Positions 51,553-62,700 of a stretch of DNA of 64,000 bases are shown here, one piece after another (position 1 is the stretch's first letter; every line of letters begins with the position of its first letter). This DNA is from Siphlonurus alternatus (lineage: Eukaryota; Arthropoda; Insecta; Ephemeroptera; Siphlonuridae). The stretch lies in NCBI GenBank assembly GCA_949825025.1, contig OX463779.1, positions 45,059,520 to 45,123,519 of the forward strand, read 5' to 3'. The notes beneath the pieces were generated by a model that saw nothing but the letters and a program-made list of their open reading frames with translations, ran no database searches and had not been told where the DNA came from. A program made the position numbers and the translations under genes.

Positions 51553-52106
51553 CAGGGATCGGATGCGGATGCAGATGCAAGATGCACACGGATGCGCAAA
51601 AATGGGCTTGCATCCGCATCCGTGCATCCCAGATGCACAGGAAAAAATGAATGCATCCGGATGCGCATCCCAGATGCACGGGGAAAAATGAATGCATCCG
51701 GATGCGCATCCCAGATGCATGAAAAATAAATTTGCATCCGGATGCGCATCCACGGATGCACGAAAAACAAATTTGCATCCATTTAACACTTTTTTTCTCT
51801 TTTTTATCAGGTTTTTTGCTAATTGCCTCTAAATAAATCTTTAACACGAGGCATTTTTTTAACTTTATTTGCCACTTGTCGTTTAAAAATTACAAGAAAC
51901 AAAGTGTATTATAAAAACCAAAGATCGGATGCAGATGCAAGATGCACACGGATGCGCAAAAATGGGCTTGCATCCGCATCCGTGCATCCCAGATGCACGG
52001 GAAAAAATTAATGCATCCGGATGCGCATCTCAGATGCATGGAAAATAAATTTGCATCCGGATGCGCATCTCGGATGCAAGAAAAAAACGCGTGCATCCGG
52101 TCCCTG
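51553..52106. mobile_element. hAT-type element carrying dense GGATGC/GCATCC repeats
   Basis: Ends CAGGGATCGGATGC and GCATCCGGTCCCTG; exact 8-bp duplication TATTTTAT at 51545-51552 and 52107-52114. The 554-bp body has two blocks (51556-51780, 51923-52100) built from GGATGC hexamers and their complement, with palindromes such as GCATCCGGATGCGCATCC. About 70 bp of block 1 recurs in block 2. No plausible transposase; short ORFs here are repeat translation. Confidence 0.85.
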
Positions 52107-52156
52107 TATTTTATATATATAATATATATAGCATAAAATATATATAATACATAATT

Positions 52157-52722
52157 TAAAAATTATTAACTCGAAATTTAACCATCAGATCAAATTTGTA
52201 TACCTGATATTTTAGCTACTTATAGGGGATGTATGTAGAAAAGAACATTATAAGAAAAGTTTCATTACTTTCATGGGTGGGATTAGTTTTTTTTAACATT
52301 AATTGCAATGGGGTCATTAATTTTTTTTTTTTTTTTTTTTTACAAGATACACCCCTAAGAGCTTACAGCTCGCGGCGGGGTACTGGGTAGGGATAACGTA
52401 GGGAACGGATAGTGGCCACGCGGCGGCCTGCATGCTTACGCATCCCAGCATTCGCTGAGGTGAGACTGAGGGAACCGTGGAAAACCTCAGTCAGGACGGA
52501 CACCTCTACTTTTTCTCAATGGATCAAAGCAATGTCCAAAGCCTGGGGAACCACACACAAGTGCATCACGTACTGCACTGGGTGGAAAGCGAGATGAATT
52601 TACCCCAGGGAGGGAGCAGCGTATTTTTTACTTAAAACGGTCACCCATCCAAGTACTAACCACGCTCGACGTAGCCTGACTTCGGTGATCTAACGAGAAC
52701 CGGTCAATGCATTACCTTACCA
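52157..52722. mobile_element. TTAA-flanked foldback MITE, copy 4 (right arm only, split by a SINE)
   Basis: 52157-52319 matches the right arm (ATACCTGATATTTTAGCTAC, then TTTTTTTAACATT). The terminal CATTACCTTACCA before TTAA appears after the SINE, at 52710-52722. The left arm is lost. Confidence 0.65.
52320..52709 (-). mobile_element. 5S-rRNA-derived SINE, copy 1
   Basis: On the reverse strand the first 80 bases read as the internal part of 5S rRNA: GGTTCTCGTTAGATCACCGA, then GTGGTTAGTACTTGGATGGG and TGACCG, covering the A box, intermediate element and C box of the type 1 Pol III promoter. About 290 bp of non-5S body follow, then a poly(A) tail (T run 52321-52340). CATTA at 52315-52319 and 52710-52714 is a possible target duplication within the foldback MITE. 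This is not a functional 5S gene: the first ~28 bases and the 3' stem of 5S rRNA are missing. Confidence 0.85.
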
Positions 52723-52734
52723 TTAAACCTTTAA

Positions 52735-53823
52735 AACTTTGATTTGAAAACAATTGAAAATCACTGCCGAGACTAAAAAAAATATTGCTATTAGTCCCTC
52801 GCTAAACGAAGATTCAATTTTTAACCTGCATATTTAATATATTAATTATATAATATATTTCATCAACTATTTATATTAATATAGCAAAAATTCCTCTATA
52901 TTTAAATTTAATTTTCTTTTCTTTTATGATAGTCTCAATCCCAAAATTAATTAATTAAAATAAAATATATATATTTTAAAACCATGCAGCATAATATATT
53001 ATATATATGCCCATGTTAAATTAATGAAATTATAACCAGTGAAACATATTGCTGCTATATATTATGACAATAATAAATAATAATTTATATGAATATATTA
53101 ATTACTTTTAAATATATAAACTTTCATCAATTAAGGATAGGTATATAATTATAAATGTAATAATAATAAGGTAGGTAAAAAAAAAGAAAAAACATGACGG
53201 CAACTTTATCACATGCAGCTAGTTACTGCGATATAAATGACCTGATCGAGTGCCAAGGATGACACATTTTTTCTCTTTTTTTTCTGTCTCTTTATATTTA
53301 TATATTTTATATACATATATAATACATATTTTTTTTTTTTACAAAATGTGCAGTACAAAAATTAATATTAAAGAAATCTTGAATTGTGTTCCTCTTCGAT
53401 CATATATATCTCGCGGCTGCCGTCGGTGCATATGGTCTCTGATGCAAACTCTTGCAGGGTAAAAAGATATCAATATAATGGTTATTATTAAAATACATAG
53501 AAAACAGTCGTATACTATATATTGTAACGTGGACATAGGAGTGTGTAAAGGGGAGGGGGACACATTCAAGCTGATTTCATACATCCATGGCCTATATAAA
53601 GTATTAAATTCTCAGTTTTTGAGTTTTGAATGTTTTCATCATTCTTTATGTACCAACCCAGTTTTTCATGTCAGTGATGAAAACTGTAAATTAATGTAAC
53701 TCTGCGGACAGTTGTGTGAAACGTATTATATATTCCTAAATTGTTCACGCCGTAAACTTCCCCTCTGTTACACTACGCCTGTCAGACTACCTGAAAAATA
53801 TTTGTTATACTATTTGATAGTTC

Positions 53824-53912
<89 letters not shown>

Positions 53913-54100
53913 GACAATAATTAATAACAAGTTTTTACATCGTCGATATTGCGTTTAATACTTTGATAATTTTTTGATAATACATAAGCATGCATATGTT
54001 ATCACAAAATATATATTTGATATATTTTTAAAAAAACTTAATAGAATTTGTATATTAATATTACTATATTTGTATAAATATTTCATGTATTATTTTCAGA

Positions 54101-54147
<47 letters not shown>

Positions 54148-55343
54148 ACATAACATATAACATAACATAATATAATATAATATTATGCACATGAAATTAA
54201 GTTTTCATTATAATTGAAGCATTTTATTATAATATTAAAATAATATATAATCTAGCTTATAGTCTACATGATATAAAAATATAAAGCAAAGTGTAAAAAT
54301 ATAAAAACTTATATATTAAATTTAATGTAGGAATTTTTAATTAAAAGTTTTAATTAATCTTTATTTTACTTTTAGTTCATTTGTTATAGCTTATAGCTAA
54401 GCTAGGTGATTAAATTTGGATATTACCTCGATCGTTAATATAATTATATGCATATATATAATGTATATTATATTTATAATATAAGAAATGTAATTAAACT
54501 GTAAACTGTAAGTAAATTTATAATTATATATTATTGTATATAATTATATTATTGTTTAAACGAAATTCTATATTTTACATAGAAAATTATTTTCATATTT
54601 GATTTTACTTCTTCATTTTATGTGTAAGAGCAGCAAAAAAAAAAAAAAAATCAACAATATGTTTACAATTTATCGTGCAGTACAAAAATTATTATAATTA
54701 TGCATCATCTATGATGTCATATATATATATATATATATATATAGCATAAAGATCTTCATTTTACATCACAAATGAATTATTATACGACATGCAGTATTAT
54801 ATATTTTCCTAAAATCACAATTATTCACAAAATATAACTTACATTCAATGCCAACATTCTAGCTGTTGCACCACGGCACCGTACGTGTATGTCGCACAAG
54901 TATTCTGAACCACGCACTGACCATTTCTGACCAAGTCGCGTGACCTTTGCACCTGTTCCTTCCTCCCACCCGCCCCTCCTTCATCCTCTCTTGCTCTTTC
55001 CACTTGCTTGCGGTGCACGCTTTTTACCTGCCTGCTCGCAGCGCTCTAACTTGCTTGCGATAAGATGATGTGACTATAACAATTAAGAGAGATGTAATAT
55101 AATATATTATCAAAACATTTATTTTATTTTTATTAAGTTCTGTAACATAAATATACAAGTAAGTATGTTTAGAACTATATAGTCAATTAATATGCACATT
55201 ACACAATCCCGCAATTCTATAACTTAATAAATTAAAGACAAGGAAACAAAACATCAATTATAAATACTTGTATATAATAATAATATATAATATAATGTTA
55301 AAATCAAAAGGTTGAGCGTGGCGTATAGTACGTGCATTATTTT
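52735..55343. other. AT-rich desert
   Basis: TA microsatellites and one GC-richer patch at 54855-55070; no coding seen. Confidence 0.5.
53827..53910. repeat. (TA)n microsatellite
   Basis: About 42 TA units; further TA runs at 54102-54142 and 54719-54742 in the same AT desert. Confidence 0.97.
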
Positions 55344-55795
55344 GACCGGTTCCCGTTAAATCACCAAAGTCAAGCTACGTCGAGCATTGGTTATATATAT
55401 ATATAGTACTTGGATGGGTGCTGACCGTTTCAAGTAAAAATTACGTTGTTGCTCCTTAATCCCTCCGGGATAAATTCGTCTCATTTTCCACCCCTCATGC
55501 GCAGTGCAGTGATCGATGCACACTTAAGTTCTCCAGAGAGGCTTTTTGGACATCACTTTGGTATCCATTGACAAAAAGTTTATGTCCGTCCTAGCTGACT
55601 GAGATTTTCCACGGCTTGCTCATTGTCAGTCTCATGACCTAATATAAGCGAATGCTGGGACGCGTGTAACAGAGGCCTTGGCCATTATCCTTTCCCTAGC
55701 TATCTTATCCCTAAACCAACATTACCCGCCGCGAGCTCTGTATATAGCTCTTAGACTAGGAGTATCCTTGTAAAAAGAAAAAAAAAAAAGAAAAT
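55344..55795 (+). mobile_element. 5S-rRNA-derived SINE, copy 2
   Basis: Same architecture as the copy at 52320-52709: GACCGGTTCCCGTTAAATCA, AGTACTTGGATGGGTGCTGA, a shared body (TTTTCCACGG, GCGAATGCTGGGACG, CCCGCCGCGAGCT), and an A-rich tail ending at about 55795. A TA-repeat expansion at 55391-55405 separates the A and C boxes, so its promoter is probably dead. Confidence 0.85.
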
Positions 55796-55916
55796 CCAGT
55801 TAAATTAATTCAGTAGAATCATGACGTTATAATTGTAATTGTCCGTAAGCAATAATTCTGAATTTATGTTCACAATTAAAAAAAAAAAAAAATGTTATTG
55901 ACCACACATGCATGAA

Positions 55917-56027
55917 TACCCTAGTCGAAAAATAAGAGTGCTAAGTGATAATTTGAGCAGTAGTCAAGTAGTTGACTATAATACTGCTCAAATTATCACT
56001 TAGCACTCTTATTTTTCGACTAGGGTA
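55917..56027. mobile_element. Perfect-arm hairpin MITE with TA flanks
   Basis: Arms of about 45 bp (CCCTAGTCGAAAAATAAGAG onward) pair without visible mismatch around a 20-bp loop; TA at both borders. Upstream of BROX. Confidence 0.78.
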
Positions 56028-56094
56028 TAATAATCGTAATTCCTGCAATATTTTTAAATTTTAAACTCCATGTGGGTGATGGATGAGTGGCGGT

Positions 56095-56159
56095 GCAGAG
56101 CGTACTTGATTAGGTACTTGATTGATTGATTACTAATCAAGTTAGTTATACGCTCTGGG
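56095..56159. repeat. Imperfect palindrome
   Basis: GCAGAGCGTACTTGATTAG pairs with CTAATCAAGTTAGTTATACG..CTCTGG around a TTGATTGATTGA centre. Confidence 0.5.
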
Positions 56160-56645
56160 CGGTGAGCCATGCACAGAGACGTACGTGCGACGGGCGACGG
56201 CTAATATCTATATAATAACAATGTTCGCATTTCTTATTGATGCCTGTGAATTAGGCAACATGTTGTACATTGCCGTTACAAAAATTGCATAATTTTCAGG
56301 CGTTTAAAACACGTTTATGCTATATATTATTCTGATTGCTGATAAATCATTATAATATATATATAAATATATTGCATCGACGTCATGGTCGTCATGGACG
56401 ATTATATGATATAGGGAATTTAGAGAGTACCACATATTCATGCCACAAATTTATGTTTTTAAAAGTAAACAATAATTTTGCCGCCGAAACCTCCCCCTCC
56501 TCCCAAATTTAACTCTGTTTTGTTTAATGGCTGACCATCACATCAGCTGAAAGGCTGAAAGCTGGAACAATTTGTGAGTGTGAGATTCTCTCTGTGATTA
56601 TCGCAAGAATTTACTATTCGACGTACTCGATTTACAAGCTAAGAA
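56160..56645 (+). other. BROX upstream region and 5' UTR
   Basis: GC-richer from 56475 (CCGCCGAAACCTCCCCCTCC). The transcription start is probably within the 150 bp before the ATG, but no clear Inr/DPE pair was found. Confidence 0.35.
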
Positions 56646-56746
56646 ATGGCTCACTGGTTTCATCGAAATGTTTTAAAAGCTACTACTGTCGTTAATTTTG
56701 ATGTTAAAATGGTAGCTCTCGATACCGAAGCTTTGAAAATATGCAG
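56646..56746 (+). CDS. BROX: BROX coding exon 1
   Basis: Start codon with in-frame TAA six bases upstream; 33 codons plus 2 nt. Donor GCAG|GTAAAA. Signature MAHWFHRN at the Bro1 N-terminus. Confidence 0.93.
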
Positions 56747-59700
56747 GTAAAAATCTCCAACAGCTGAATGACAACTCTTGCATCTTTCTCTATGTTTCTT
56801 TTATGAGTCATTATGTATTTTACTTTTTTACGATTATTATATAATGTACATATTCACGCTTTTAATTCTCTTATTATAAGCTAGGCTATTCAAAATGTAT
56901 ACATAATTATTCAGCTGAATCATCAGTTGATCAGTTCTGCATCTTGTAAATTTAGAGCCTTTAATTTAATGAAAGAGGGTGGGGCTGAGGGCTATATAAG
57001 GCAAAAACGTAACAAAAAACGTTGCGAAGATTGTTTCTTCTCTGTGAGGTTCCACACAGGGGTTCCGGCACTTTTAGACTCCAGCAGCTAAATTTCAAAT
57101 GGTGGCGTCAATAATTTCACACTTGCACACTGTAAGAAAAGGTTAATAGCCCCACTCAGCATCTGGGTGATGATTTGTAAAGCTCTGTGACTTTGTATAA
57201 CCCTTTATCTCAAGATCCTTTCACATAGTCCGATTTTGCTGTGGAGTCCTTAGAAATGCCACAAGCCTTTCACATATTCTAGATCGTCTCTGGCTGTTGC
57301 GACAGAAATTATGATACATACTGTAATTACAGCATGCCGTATGCATATATAGCAAAATCAAGATGAGTTTGATTTTTTTATGGAGTGCCACTGCATAAAT
57401 TGATGTGCCAGAACTATGCTGAATGTGTATATTTATATTGCACAGTAGAATGACATTTTTTTTCTGTTTACATTTTAGCGACTTGAAGCAGTGTAGAAAG
57501 AGACTTCTAGAGATTTTGCCTGATGCAAACCACGCAAGCACGACCATGGAGACTGCATTTACGAGCTACTTGGCCCTAATACAAGGATTTTTAACTTCAT
57601 TTGATGGAGATGGACGTGCCAGTAAGCTACGGCACAGCATCCCCTTCAAATGGACCCACACTCTGCAAGGAAATACCCCACAGTAAGTTTTGATTTATAT
57701 TGATTGGTTTAATGTTATATCAAAAGCTTAATAAAAAAAAATCCATGTTTCTTTTGTCAACAGTGTAGAGCAAGATGCAATGTATGAGATTGCAAATATG
57801 ACTATCAACGTTGGCATTTGGTACATGAAACATGCTTCTATGATTGCTGGTAAAGACGAGTAAGTATAAACCAAGTGTAACAAAGTTATTGTTGTGAAAC
57901 ATATTGCAGTAAAAACAAAATTGTAAATATAACATGAGTAAATAAATAATTAATATAACATTTTTACATAGTATAAAGTAAGCTATTACTGAGCCAATTA
58001 AATTAATAATATAAATGAGCCTTCAGCTTATCATAAAACAGGGCAGTCTCCTACAGGCCGTCTTACCCCCCACCACTCTTTTTATTAGTCGTCCAACTGA
58101 GCGGCCGGTTTACATGCATTCTTACGGCAGAGAGCACCCAGATTATGGCGATTTCACGGTGTCTAGAGATTTGAAATTAAAAGTAAGTTAATGCTCATAT
58201 AGTCTTATTTTGCTCAACAATTTTTAGTCTCCCGCAAAACTATTATTAATATGTTTAAATATAACTTTTACAAACCGGACTACTAGTATGAAAACAGTCT
58301 AAGCCAGTTTTTAAAGCGATGACATAATCTAGACTTCACATATCTTTTGCAGGACTGCAAAATTGGACTGTACCTCATTGTAAATTTTATACATATAATT
58401 TTAACATAATATCAAGTTAATTCCTATTATATAACCAAAATATTTATGAAAGTTGATTTTCTGTTTATTTGTGCCATGGTGTTGATATTCTGTGATGTCA
58501 TACTGCATTACCAGACTTATAAGATATAACTCAGTTCCCGCTTTCAGTTTTTCTCGAAAAGTATGACATTTATCAAATAAATCAAAATAACAGTGTGTAG
58601 AAAAAAATAATTCATGGACATCAGACTACAATTTACTTTCATTTTTCCACGTAAATATTTTAAAATAAATATTTTCTTATATGGAAGACCCATTTACTTT
58701 TAAAAATCCGGACGACTAATATCAGTGAGATAACAGTCGAAAATCCATGTGAGACGGCCTGTAGGAGACCGCTCTGCATAAAATAATGTACCACTTAATG
58801 ACCACTTTTGAAATAGTTTTTAAATTTAGTGCCGATTGTTCCAAATTCAGAGTATTGAGAGTATAAAGATTAAAGATTAAATAGCAGTGTGTACACACAT
58901 TACATGCATACACCACTGCTTGCGGCTATTGTGGGTATTCCACCACGGTGGCTCGCTTGCTTGCGGCTGACTCTCTCAGCCCCTCCCTGAACTCACCAAC
59001 ACTCCGAGCATCCACAAGCCCAGAGTCCAACAAATTCCACTCCCTCACCGTTCTTCTCAAAAAGGAATACTTGCCCACATCATTTTTGCTTCTCCTATAC
59101 TCCAGCTTCCAATCATGGTCCCTCCTACCTTTATAACGCCCTTCCTCAGTACGATCGCTAAGCTCCTCCCATCCCTTTTGGTTCCTAGTTATTTTATACA
59201 TTGTTATCAGTCTACTTTGCTTCCTCCTTTCCTCCAGATAAGGTTGCAAGATTAAAATATATTAAAACCTTCCAGGCTTCTCCTAAATCTAATATTTGGT
59301 AACATATAATTATAGTATCTGATACTTGCCAGGTATTAGCTCCCATTTATTTCACCCACACAAAAAAAGTAACTCGCACTTATTTTAAAACTTATGTTAG
59401 TCCTTAATAGTTCACTAGCCTGGCATCAAGTTTCATATTGGTAATATTGGTACTTTTCACACAAAAAAATTTAAAATATTTAAATGAAAACCAGAACGAA
59501 TTAAAGAGTCCTGCAATGGAGTATTGACCTCAATTTTTTTAGTTGCAAAAATGGATAGAGGATGTAAAGTTATGCTACCCTGATTTTTTTTTTCAGATTT
59601 TTTAGAGATTGGGAAGTACAGTATTTTAAAAAAAATTATTGAAACTCCTTTTTGTGATGTCACGAGGCGGCAAGTCCTATACTTTTCTTAAGGAGTGACA

Positions 59701-62700
59701 CCTAATGACGTCACAAGACAACACTTAATATTTTTTTAAAAATAGTTCCCGGGCTGCAAAAAATCTGAAAAATAAAAATCAGGGTAGCATAACTTTGCAC
59801 CCTCTGTCCATTTCTGCAATAAAAAAATTGAGGTCAATACTCCATTCAAATTAATTTATTTACATTGACTTCAGACAAATCATCCTGTAATTTTCCAATT
59901 TGTGAATAGAGTAATCATTATAATTTGTTGTTGCAGCATTTCTATGGACGAAGCAAAGGAAGTTCACTCGAGCCTGCGTCGAGCGGCCGGAGCGTTCCAG
60001 CTTGCCACCCAGAACTTCATCCCACAGCTGGTGGCACACCCTGAACCTGGCACAGACCTGGACCTGCACGTGGCGGGCGCCTACCTCGCTCAGTGCACCG
60101 CTGAGGCCCAGGAGGGTGAGTCACCTTGACACTGATAATGTTGCACTGAATTTGTTAAAGTCAAATTTTAAAGAGATTGTTCATTAAAAGCAGGTTCTTT
60201 TAATGTTATTTTTGTAAAATAGTACTACAAGCTGCTCTATGCACTATTTTATGTACTGTATAAGTATTTTATTACATACAAATAGTGTACAGTACATACA
60301 TATAAAATTAGACATAGATATAGACTATTTTAATAGGTAAAAGTGAATATAATTTTACCCTGAGTAAGCTAAGTGTAATAAAATTTACCCATTGTTAAAA
60401 GCTAACATTACTTTTAAATATTTGTTGATTTAATACTATAAGTGTTAATGCAATAAATTTTATATTTTGTGATATTATTTGTGATTCATTGATAACTTTG
60501 TTTTTAATTCAAGAAGACCAATTCCACAGACTAAAGACTGTGTGCTGTTTCAGTGACTGTCGCTCGGGCTATAGAGTTGAAGCACAATGCTGCCCTTGTG
60601 TCCGCTCTTGCTCACGAGACGTCCAAGTTGTTCACCGAGGCTGCAGACCTGCTGGGACCCCTCAACGAAAAAGTTGCAGGACAGTGGAAGAAGTACCTAC
60701 AGCTCAAGGCTGCATTCTACATGTCCTATGTGAGAAACAATATATGATTGTTATGTACCTTGGAAATACTTCGTGAGTTACACAATTTCTTCAACCCATT
60801 CTAAATCTTAGAAGTTTACTTTATGGTTTCCAAAAAATAAAAATGCTACGTGTATATTATGTTTCATATTAATTTAAACAATCCCAATTCCAAGTACATT
60901 GAAAATTTGTTATTATGTAAAGTCAAGGGACCCAGAAAATTACGTTTACCTTATATTGCATTTTTCCTATACCTATACCACATCATATTTTTAATGGGAT
61001 CTCGATCTCCTTTACTCAAAATTGAGTTTTACCTAACAACAAGTTGCATAATAAAGAGTTTTTACTTTAATTTTATCTTGTTTCAAAAAAAGTTAAATTG
61101 TTCCTAACTTTCAATTTGTTACAGGCCTATAACTACTGTGGTGAGAATCAGCTGTCTCTGGACAAGTGTGGTGAGGGGATACGAGCCTTGCAGGAGAGCA
61201 AGAAGTGTAAGTTGCCAGCTGAGCTTCATGTGTGCTGGGGCTAACATTGTGCTTGTGCTGCAGATTACGAGAAGGCTGCGGTGCTGTGCAAGGAGTACGG
61301 CAAGGCCAAGGGGAGTGGGAAACTGGCTCGCCCTGAGTTGCACCTTTTCTTCAGGAAGCTTGAGCCTGTCGTTACACGGACCCTCGAGAAGTGTGAGCGT
61401 GAGAACGGATTTATGTAAGAAATTTTTCTTTTTTTAAATTTGAGAGCCTTGTTTTAATTAAAGGTAACAAGTCCAATGTTTAAAAAAAAAAAAAACCACA
61501 CAGGAAAATTACCGGTATGAAAAAAATTTAAAATGTTCTCCTTTACATCCCCTATCAGTAGCTAAAATATCGGATTCACAAATTCGAGCTAGTTTTTGAG
61601 TTATGAATTTTTAAAGGTAACTACTTTAACATGGAGAAATGGAAACTTCCATGTTAAATTACGTAGTCAACTTTAAAAATTCAGAACTTAAAAACTAGCT
61701 CGAATTTGTATACCTGATATTTTAGCTACTGATATGGGATGTAAAGGAGAACATTTTAATTTTTTTCATAATTTTCATGCGTGGGATTTTTTTTAACATT
61801 GAGTATACCGTACCCTTAAATGTCCTTGAAAATCATGTAATGAAAACAGTATGTCTGTAAAACAATTACCTATCACAGTAAACCATTGAAAAGAGTTCTT
61901 AAAGTTCAATACATTAAACTACATTAGGACATTACAGTAGTTTGAAATTATCTGGTACTTCAGATGGCTCCAATTTTAGATAGTTTTTGTTGAGGACAAC
62001 GCAAATAGAAATCTACGTACTGCAAATTGGCATTTTTGAGGAATTTTAAAATTTAGTTAAAAGTATAATATTATGAAATATTGATATTGTTACAATTGTT
62101 AAATACAGTAATAAATTAAAAAGGGCAAATAAATGTTACAAAAAAAGTCATATTTTTTCCTCCTGTGAAAATACAGAAATTAGCACAATGTTTCTGTTTC
62201 TTATTAATTATTACCTAATGGGGAATTATCTTACAACTCAAATTTTAATTTAACTACTATATTATGATAGGGTACATATTAACAATAAGTTTGACTTAAG
62301 TTTCAACTTTTTAAACTCAAATTTGGGGACACTGAAGGGATTAGAATAAGGGGCAAAGTATGACACCCGCGCGCAAACCTGAAAACTCTGACGTAGAAAC
62401 TCCCTCGTTAACACACAACAACTGCCTGATATCATAGTTTGAGCGTCAAGGAGTGATTGGCTATAAATTTTAGTAACACGATCGAAATCAGCAGGTTTTT
62501 CCACCCTAGAATCATTAGTTTTGTCCCTAATATCAGTTTACTTTAAGAGTGATGTGATAATCGAAAATACAAATATATTGCAGGAAAAATTCGTCTGCTA
62601 GGCAGAGGCTAGGCAGTTTCTACGTCACGTTTTGGCGCTTAATTCAAAAGAAGGAAGATTTTTAAAAAATTCCCATGTCTCCAATTTTGAAAATTGAAAC

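Noticed and set aside
51517..52136. Overlapping ORFs rich in Cys-Ile-Arg/Ala-Ser on both strands
   Set aside because: They translate the GGATGC hexamers of the hAT element; being open on both strands is a repeat artefact.
52620..52705. A genuine 5S rRNA gene
   Set aside because: Only the internal part of 5S is present, both terminal stems are missing, and a SINE body with poly(A) follows.
60850..61107. 85-residue ORF in a BROX intron
   Set aside because: Intronic, AT-rich, between exons that splice in phase.
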